Shown here: in pieces, positions 4,929 to 5,095 of the stretch
Layout: each line of letters opens with the position of its first letter
Numbering within the stretch: the stretch's first letter is position 1
From: Actinomycetota bacterium
GTDB lineage: Bacteria > Actinomycetota > AC-67
Direction of reading: 5' to 3'
NCBI GenBank assembly: GCA_005883175.1
Contig: VAYV01000222.1
Span: 1 to 5,095, forward strand
DNA length: 5,095 nt
Notes under the pieces: generated by a model
What the model saw: the letters and a program-made list of their open reading frames with translations, nothing else
Told to the model about the DNA's origin: nothing
The model's database searches: none
Position numbers and translations under genes: made by a program

Positions 4929-5095
4929 GTGCCGAAGCCCCTCGTCATCGTCGAGTCCCCCGCCAAAGCGAAAACGATCGCCGGGATACTCGGGCGAGAT
5001 TTCGTGGTCGAGTCCTCGATCGGCCACATCCGCGACCTCCCGCGAAACGCGAGCGAGGTTCCGTCCGCATTCAAGGCCGAACCCTGGTCCCGGAT
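4929..5095 (+). CDS. topA: DNA topoisomerase I, N-terminus (partial, runs off the window)
   Basis: Only the first 55 residues are present, but they are diagnostic. VPKPLVIVESPAKAKTI is the start of the TOPRIM domain of bacterial topoisomerase I, with the conserved catalytic-site glutamate at residue 9, and SSIGHIRDLP (29-38) carries the conserved H33. The full enzyme relaxes negatively supercoiled DNA by cutting one strand through an active-site tyrosine that lies well beyond this window. GTG at 4929 is chosen because it places the TOPRIM strand at the usual distance from the N-terminus; no alternative start upstream in this frame matches the family. No ribosome binding site is present and a TTGACA promoter lies directly upstream, so translation is probably leaderless. 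In actinobacteria the gene is usually essential and single-copy. Confidence 0.95.
   Translation, partial: MPKPLVIVESPAKAKTIAGILGRDFVVESSIGHIRDLPRNASEVPSAFKAEPWSR

Overview
The window is high-GC bacterial DNA. Three genes have start codons 6-7 bases after a TANNNT-type or CATCCT -10 element and no Shine-Dalgarno sequence. Together with a PucR-type regulator and a GT2 glycosyltransferase of the 'VYGTRAFGS...FWYVMGNKFL' type, this suggests an actinobacterium (Actinomycetota), possibly from an uncultured lineage. That placement is inference from style and families. No rRNA or tRNA gene was seen to test it.

Layout. Bases 1-1176 (+) hold the 3' part of a PucR/CdaR-type regulator. Its HTH domain stops matching the family at base 807, and the frame then runs on through an AT-richer stretch and a terminator. 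Bases 1015-1539 (-) encode a MacroD/YmdB-type macrodomain hydrolase. Diverging from it, 1601-2497 (+) encodes an SDR39U1/YfcH-type (TIGR01777) epimerase-family oxidoreductase. Its stop codon overlaps the stop of a convergent, soluble, sensor-less histidine kinase (2494-3288, -). Bases 3289-3694 contain no convincing gene. They hold two plus-strand intrinsic terminators (3367-3409 and 3571-3609) that bracket about 160 bases of unexplained, possibly structured sequence. Bases 3695-4298 (+) are a GT2 (dolichol-phosphate-sugar synthase-like) glycosyltransferase broken by an internal deletion and frameshift. Bases 4456-4818 (+) encode a single-domain response regulator, and 4929 to the window end (+) is the start of DNA topoisomerase I (topA).

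How the parts fit. There is no obvious single operon: neighbours are divergent, convergent or separately promoted. The soluble kinase and the stand-alone receiver could form a phosphotransfer pair, but they are on opposite strands with the broken glycosyltransferase between them, so the link is tentative. Two of the eight protein-coding loci (the regulator and the glycosyltransferase) are damaged at conserved family positions. This implies gene decay or, if the source is a draft or metagenomic assembly, local assembly error. I found no CRISPR array, complete insertion sequence or recognisable defence system. The most open question is the bracketed noncoding unit at 3410-3609.
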